Shown here: positions 6,391-10,808 of the stretch, piece after piece
Numbering within the stretch: position 1 is the stretch's first letter
Layout of the letters: every line of letters starts with the position of its first letter
Assembly (NCBI GenBank): GCA_030673205.1
Contig: DAOVJP010000021.1
Location: forward strand, 1-10,808
Direction: 5' to 3'
Source: Thermoplasmata archaeon
GTDB lineage: Archaea; Thermoplasmatota; Thermoplasmata; JAGHBH01
DNA length: 10,808 nucleotides
Position numbers and translations under genes: made by a program
Notes under the pieces: generated by a model
The model's input: only the letters and a program-made list of their open reading frames with translations
What the model was told of the DNA's origin: nothing
The model's database searches: none

Positions 6391-9300
6391 ATGGTGGTAA
6401 AGATGAAGGCCTTTATGTCGGTAGGGATAATATTGGTGCTTGTAGCGGGAGGCTTCGCAGGCTTCCTGGGGAATGTAGAATCCGAATTGGATGGGGACGA
6501 TACGGCCCCCGCATGGGGCGAGGGGATGGACAACGCTGTCCACGTATCCTCTAAAACCAGAGGTGAGGAGCCGCCTAGAGAGGAAGGAGGAGATGGCGAA
6601 AAGGAAGCGCCGGAAGGCGCCATGGCCACATTCACTGACAATTACTCGGATGAGGGCATGGACCTGAACAGTAATACTCTCTATGATGTGCTGGCCATTG
6701 ATGTGGAGGTGAATGTGACAGTAGGAGGGGAGTTCGTGCTGAGCGGTGTCTTGGGATGGGACAATGGAGAACGGATGGATGAGATCGCCCATACCAACAC
6801 CGCCACCTATCTTGATATCGGCGTCTATAACATCACACTGGAGTTCAAGGGCTGGAAGATACAACAGTATGGGGTCAACGACACGTTCTCCCTCAACAAT
6901 CTGTTCCTCTCTGCCCAGTACAACGAACTGGACGAGAGATGGAGCGAGGCATACACCACCGCCCACTACAACTACACGGAGTTCGACCTCCCTCCGGCAG
7001 AGTTCACAGACAACTATTCGGACGAAGGTGTGCACCAGGACGGGGACGGCCTCTATGACTTCCTGGCCATAGACGTGGAGGTAAATGTGAGCTCCCCGGG
7101 TGAGTTCTCATTCCAGGGGAATCTATGCACCTCCGACGAGAACATGAGCATTATGATAGGCTCGGCATATCTGGACAACATCCATCTGGAGGTCGGAACC
7201 CACACCCTGACCCTGAAGTTCCAGGGATGGTACATCACCAAGAACGGGGAGAACACCACCTACGACCTTCGTTCCCTCGACCTGAGACAGGACGGGGATA
7301 CTCTGGATTACCGCGGCGATGCATACACCACCGGCTTCTATAACTTCACCGATTTCCAACCCCTCCCCATATCCCTAGTTGGCGCCTACGATGACTACGG
7401 CAGGGACACGGACAACGACACGCTCTACAACTATCTGATCATCTCTGTCGATGTGGAGGTGAACATGGAGGGCCGATACCAGTTGACCGTCACCCTGGGA
7501 CCGGAGGGAGACGGGGGGAACAGCACCCGTGGAAGAGAAGAACATTCATCCTTCTCCAGCAGCGTAACGGAATACCTGGAGGAGGGAACACACACGCTGG
7601 AAGTAGAGTTCGAGGGCGTGAGCTTCTACACGAGTGGTCTGGACACCCATTACGTCGTCAGCGACGTGTTAATAATGGAAATGGAGGAGTGGTATATCAT
7701 AGACTCCGCCGACGCCTTGTACACCACCGCCTTCTACGACCACACCGACTTCGACCCGCCGCCAGCGGAGATCGTCGAGGTCACCAGCTACGCGCTGGAC
7801 ACCAACGGCAACCAGCTCTACGAGTATCTCGTGGTCAATGTGACCCTCGAAGTGGAGGAACAGGGTGACTATCGGATCAGCGGCTCTCTAAAGGTGTCGT
7901 CTGGAGGTCTTTTTGACTTATACTTCATGGTTCCCGACTCCCAGAAGAGCAATGCATCATATCTGGAGCCCGGCACACACATACTCCAGCTGTGGTTCCA
8001 CGGCTCCAACATATGTGATGCTGAGATGAACGGCACCATCATAACATCTCTGACCCTCTACATGGTCGTGGAAGAAGGAGGAGGGAACGATGAAGGGCCG
8101 TTCGGCTATGACCACCCGACATGGTTGTGGAACGGGATTGCATTCTCTGAGATGGCGTTCTCGGATGGGGTCTACTACACCCGTTCCGAGGAAGTGGACT
8201 CGACGACACACACCGCTGGCATATATGATTACGACGAGTTCGAACCAGAACAGGGGGCCTCCTCCGACCTGGGTCTCCTGTCCGGATACGTTTATGACGC
8301 CTCCACGGGAGAGGCGTTGACCGGGGTGGAGATAGTGGCATATGGCCATGGAAAGGATCTCTATGGCGGTGGAAGCAGCGGTGACGAAACCGCGACCGAC
8401 GCCACTGGCTACTACGAACTGAACGTGCCCAAGACGGATGTTGTGGAGTTGTATGCCTCGGCCGACGGCTATTACCGGTACGAGAACGAGCTGGTTCTGG
8501 ATGAGGAGAGCATGGTCCACGATTTGACCCTGGACCCCATGGGAGACACCTCTATCATCTCTGGCTGCGTATATGGCAACGATACCAAGGAGCCCATAGG
8601 GGGGGCGGATGTATCCTTCTCTCTCTCCGACACCAGCGGACACGAGTTCTACGACTACACCTGTGGCAACTACTCCGGGGGATACGAGATGGAACTCCCG
8701 CCTGGATCGTATTGGCTTAGTGTCCATGCATATGATAAAGGGTATGAGAGCTTCCATATACAGTTCATGGTGGAGGGGGGGACGGACCTGGAACTGGATG
8801 ACATATACCTTGAACCCTCGTCAGAGGGATGGAGGAAGGAAGAACAGGGGGGATGCATGGTGTCCGGCCAGGTGAGCGATGCACAGGGCCCTCTGGCAAA
8901 CGCGTTGGTCTTCGCCGCCCCCCAGGACTCCTTCGAATGGGGCATGGGCGAACCGGCGGACACCGATGCCACTGGCCACTTCGAAATAGAGCTTCCTTCC
9001 GGCGACTTCAAACTATGCGCCATATGCCCCTACCACGAGGGAGGATGGGCGGAGTTGACCCTGGAGGAGAATGCCTCCGTATCCTTGGCCTTCCTCCTAT
9101 CTGCCCTCCCAGACGAGACCACCCGGATATACGGCGTGGTGGAGGACAGCACAGGGGAACCGATTGCCGAAACCAGCGTCATGGTCCTGGACATGGACAC
9201 ATGGTGCGCCAACCACACGTATACGGACGAGTATGGCTCCTACGAGATGAACGCCCACCCCGGCAGCTTCCACATCTTCGTCATGGATGGGATGGAGGAA

Positions 9301-10808
9301 AGAGGCGGGCGTTTCGCCTCGACCGACATCACCCTATCCGCCGGAGAGGACAAGGAACTGGACCTCCGGACCACCCTCTCTTCCTCCGAGTTCGGAGGCA
9401 CGGTGGAGTTCACTACATGGAATGCGGCTCAAGCGACCATGGAGATGACTTTCCCATTGGGCTTCAGCCGTTATATCTTCATCATGTGGGAGGGGCTGCT
9501 CGGGAACGGGGATGGAACATTCAGCCAGGCGGAGGCAGATATGTTGGAAGATCTCATCGGTGAGGAAGTAGACATGGATGGAATAGCCGTTTTCACTGTT
9601 GATGGCATAGCATATTACTCCACGAACGAACACACCCTCTCCCTAGGTAACCTCGTGGGCTCCTGCATAAGGGACACGCCCTTGTCACTATCCTTGACCC
9701 TGTCCCTTGCCCCCTATGAGACGATAGCCGCAAGCACTACGCACACGCTGGACGTGGGGATGGAACATCTCCTTATAGGCAGTGACCTCGAGGATGCTGC
9801 CCAGCACATGACCTTCATCCTGCCGGACAGCTTCTCCCTGGTGGAGTTCGAGATACAGGGCTCCGGGGAGGTCATGGTATCCGGGTCGAGCACCATAACC
9901 CTCCAGCCATTGGAGAACAACATGCGATATGAATGGATAGCGCTTGTTGTCTCCTCGGAGGGAGGGAACAGCGTTCCCGTGGCCAGCATAGACCTGATAT
10001 CTCCCGAGGAGGCCATGGAGGGCGATTTTGTCCTCTTCGAAGGTACGGCCAAGGATGCGGATGGGACCGTGGTGGAGTACCTGTGGCGTTCCAGCATAGA
10101 TGGGGAGATCAGCACCCAGAGTTCCTTCAGCACATCCGACCTGTCGGCGGGAACACACACCATATACTTCCTGGTGAAGGATGACAAGGATATATGGTCC
10201 CACGATGCAACCGCGACGGTGACGATAACGGAATACATCGCTCCCACCTTGCCAGAGCTGTCCGTCAAACTATCCGCCAACCCCTCGACGATATTGGGCG
10301 GGATGAACTCCACGCTCACCATCCAGGTGTGGGAAGGAGGCGATCCGATGACGGGTGCCTGGATAAGCTTGGTCTCCGCAGGGGGTGGCAGCTTCACGAC
10401 CCCTGTAGACAGCGGGGACGGAACGTATTCGACGGTATTCCGTGCGCCGGAGGTCATCATTGAGACCACGTGTGCGGTCACCGTCACAGCCACCAAGACC
10501 GGGTATGCCAAGGGGCAACAGCAGTTGGCGTTGAGGGTCAGCCCCCTCTCTCCATCTGGCACACTCTCGGTCGTGGTATCCGCGAACCCGGCAACGGTGA
10601 TAAGCGGGAACACGACCACACTCATTGTTCAGGTGTGGGATTCCACTAGCCCAATGGCAGGGGCTGATCTGGCACCATCCTCGGACGGGGGTGGCAGCTT
10701 CTCGACCCCCGTGGACAACGGAGACGGCACATATGCGATAACCTATACGCCCGATGCGGTCGCCTCGCCCACGGTATACACCGTCGCCGTCACGGCGACA
10801 AAGACCGG
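6391..10808 (+). CDS. Giant modular exported surface protein, 3' end beyond the window
   Basis: One frame stays open from 6391 to the window end, so at least 1,470 residues. The start may be ATG 6391 (MVVKMKAF) or ATG 6403 (MKAF), the latter preceded by GGTGGT; residue numbers here count from 6403. Residues 1-23 are hydrophobic, like a signal peptide or anchor, and an acidic Pro/Gly-rich linker follows to about 70. Then come four beta-rich repeats (77-617), four carboxypeptidase-regulatory-like domains (625-992), a region with an EF-hand-like loop (995-1190), a PKD-like domain (about 1193-1278, with GTAKDADGTVVEYLWRSS) and two tandem Ig-like repeats (from 1284). About 21 N-x-S/T sequons occur along the chain, fitting archaeal N-glycosylation. 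No catalytic motif is visible. It is probably a cell-surface glycoprotein, adhesin or S-layer-associated protein; the partner or ligand is unknown. It is not obviously linked in function to the upstream transporter. Confidence 0.85.
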   Translation, partial: MVVKMKAFMSVGIILVLVAGGFAGFLGNVESELDGDDTAPAWGEGMDNAVHVSSKTRGEEPPREEGGDGEKEAPEGAMATFTDNYSDEGMDLNSNTLYDVLAIDVEVNVTVGGEFVLSGVLGWDNGERMDEIAHTNTATYLDIGVYNITLEFKGWKIQQYGVNDTFSLNNLFLSAQYNELDERWSEAYTTAHYNYTEFDLPPAEFTDNYSDEGVHQDGDGLYDFLAIDVEVNVSSPGEFSFQGNLCTSDENMSIMIGSAYLDNIHLEVGTHTLTLKFQGWYITKNGENTTYDLRSLDLRQDGDTLDYRGDAYTTGFYNFTDFQPLPISLVGAYDDYGRDTDNDTLYNYLIISVDVEVNMEGRYQLTVTLGPEGDGGNSTRGREEHSSFSSSVTEYLEEGTHTLEVEFEGVSFYTSGLDTHYVVSDVLIMEMEEWYIIDSADALYTTAFYDHTDFDPPPAEIVEVTSYALDTNGNQLYEYLVVNVTLEVEEQGDYRISGSLKVSSGGLFDLYFMVPDSQKSNASYLEPGTHILQLWFHGSNICDAEMNGTIITSLTLYMVVEEGGGNDEGPFGYDHPTWLWNGIAFSEMAFSDGVYYTRSEEVDSTTHTAGIYDYDEFEPEQGASSDLGLLSGYVYDASTGEALTGVEIVAYGHGKDLYGGGSSGDETATDATGYYELNVPKTDVVELYASADGYYRYENELVLDEESMVHDLTLDPMGDTSIISGCVYGNDTKEPIGGADVSFSLSDTSGHEFYDYTCGNYSGGYEMELPPGSYWLSVHAYDKGYESFHIQFMVEGGTDLELDDIYLEPSSEGWRKEEQGGCMVSGQVSDAQGPLANALVFAAPQDSFEWGMGEPADTDATGHFEIELPSGDFKLCAICPYHEGGWAELTLEENASVSLAFLLSALPDETTRIYGVVEDSTGEPIAETSVMVLDMDTWCANHTYTDEYGSYEMNAHPGSFHIFVMDGMEERGGRFASTDITLSAGEDKELDLRTTLSSSEFGGTVEFTTWNAAQATMEMTFPLGFSRYIFIMWEGLLGNGDGTFSQAEADMLEDLIGEEVDMDGIAVFTVDGIAYYSTNEHTLSLGNLVGSCIRDTPLSLSLTLSLAPYETIAASTTHTLDVGMEHLLIGSDLEDAAQHMTFILPDSFSLVEFEIQGSGEVMVSGSSTITLQPLENNMRYEWIALVVSSEGGNSVPVASIDLISPEEAMEGDFVLFEGTAKDADGTVVEYLWRSSIDGEISTQSSFSTSDLSAGTHTIYFLVKDDKDIWSHDATATVTITEYIAPTLPELSVKLSANPSTILGGMNSTLTIQVWEGGDPMTGAWISLVSAGGGSFTTPVDSGDGTYSTVFRAPEVIIETTCAVTVTATKTGYAKGQQQLALRVSPLSPSGTLSVVVSANPATVISGNTTTLIVQVWDSTSPMAGADLAPSSDGGGSFSTPVDNGDGTYAITYTPDAVASPTVYTVAVTATKT
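6631..8253 (+). repeat. Four tandem beta-rich protein repeats within the surface protein
   Basis: The units span 6631-7002, 7003-7374, 7375-7770 and 7771-8253 (124, 124, 132 and 161 residues). Each begins near a D-x-D-G/N-x-LYDxLxIxVxVxV strand pair, has a central YLxxGTHTLxLxFxG block, and ends in AYTTxxYxxTxF followed by prolines. The first two share FTDNYSDEG and LAIDVEVNV exactly, while most of the FTDNYSDEG codons differ at the third base, so the protein pattern is conserved although the DNA has diverged. The fourth unit is enlarged. I recognise this as a pattern of large archaeal surface proteins but can give no family name. Confidence 0.75.
8275..9378 (+). other. Four carboxypeptidase-regulatory-like beta-sandwich domains in the surface protein
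   Basis: The domains lie at about 8275-8538, 8551-8817, 8857-9105 and 9124-9378. Each has the pattern of the family: a G-x-V opening strand (SGYVYD, SGCVYG, SGQVSD, YGVVED), a PxxxAxV-type second strand, then T-D-x-x-G-x-Y/F-x-x-x-L/V-P (ATDATGYYELNVP, DTDATGHFEIELP), and a closing strand. These domains are structural modules of surface proteins and are not peptidases. The second and third contain several cysteines, including a CxxC (CAIC at residues 872-875), which is unusual for this fold. Confidence 0.65.
9385..9972 (+). other. Unrecognised region of the surface protein with an EF-hand-like loop
   Basis: This stretch of about 196 residues matches no family I recognise. At 9499-9534 it encodes LGNGDGTFSQAE, which has the spacing of a calcium-binding EF-hand loop (N at 3, D at 5, G at 6, E at 12) but Leu instead of Asp at position 1. 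Before it are hydrophobic beta-like strands and an aromatic MWEGLL; after it are alternating strands with THTLDVGMEHLL. Calcium binding is possible but the first ligand is missing. Confidence 0.4.
10261..10808 (+). repeat. Tandem Ig-like repeats in the surface protein, second copy cut by the window end
   Basis: Two copies with a 306-base (102-residue) period begin at 10261 and 10567. They share SANPxT, the QVW strand, GGGSF(T/S)TPVD followed by GDGTY, and VTATKTG, typical of bacterial Ig-like domains of the invasin/Big type. More copies may follow beyond the window. Confidence 0.75.

Noticed and set aside
7957..8757. Open frame of 266 codons on the minus strand
   Set aside because: It is a shadow of the surface-protein repeats and the first carboxypeptidase-regulatory-like domains; no recognisable domain.
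8829..9563. Open frame of 244 codons on the + strand in another frame
   Set aside because: It is rich in Arg, Gly and His, as expected for an out-of-frame reading of this DNA, and overlaps well-supported domains.
9714..10625. Long open frame of about 300 codons on the minus strand
   Set aside because: It lies fully opposite the surface-protein gene, whose + strand frame shows clear domains and repeats. Its translation shows no motif.
1..10808. tRNA, rRNA or insertion sequence
   Set aside because: No cloverleaf-like segment, rRNA-like stretch, transposase motif or terminal inverted repeat was noticed; the window is nearly filled by the listed genes.

Overview
The window looks archaeal, most likely from a Thermoplasmata-type euryarchaeote (class level is inference). 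Reasons: promoter-like TATA boxes of archaeal type precede the transporter operon and the last gene; Ile-ATA and Arg-AGA/AGG codons are frequent; CbiM begins with the metal-binding MHIPDG N-terminus; and the window ends in a very large secreted protein rich in N-glycosylation sequons. All genes lie on the + strand.

Region 1 (1-3442) is a tightly coupled operon entered part-way: the end of a small acidic protein, then two paralogous radical SAM/SPASM enzymes, then a thymidylate-kinase-family P-loop protein. The first two junctions are ATGA stop/start overlaps and the third is a 29-base overlap, so the four products are probably made together. The first radical SAM enzyme carries a PqqD-like N-terminal domain, the type used as a peptide-recognition element in RiPP pathways; the second keeps only a shortened version. 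This is the part most likely to encode an undescribed pathway, possibly peptide or protein modification. The substrate is not identifiable from the window.

Region 2 (3443-3656) is an intergenic segment holding a run of ten G, a C-rich tract that could form a G-quadruplex on the other strand, and a TATA box for the next operon.

Region 3 (3657-6291) is a complete cbiMNOQ operon: an energy-coupling-factor (ECF) importer for cobalt or nickel, with CbiM (substrate-binding membrane protein), CbiN (small accessory membrane protein), CbiO (ATPase) and CbiQ (transmembrane coupling protein). The neighbouring genes are separated by an ATGA overlap or a few bases.

Region 4 (6292-10808) starts with a short intergenic stretch containing direct repeats and a promoter. 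It then holds one continuous open frame that runs off the end of the window: a giant modular exported protein with an N-terminal hydrophobic segment, an acidic linker, four tandem beta-rich repeats, four carboxypeptidase-regulatory-like domains, a region with an EF-hand-like loop, a PKD-like domain and at least two tandem Ig-like repeats. It is probably a cell-surface glycoprotein or adhesin. The rest of the gene, including any membrane anchor, lies beyond the window.
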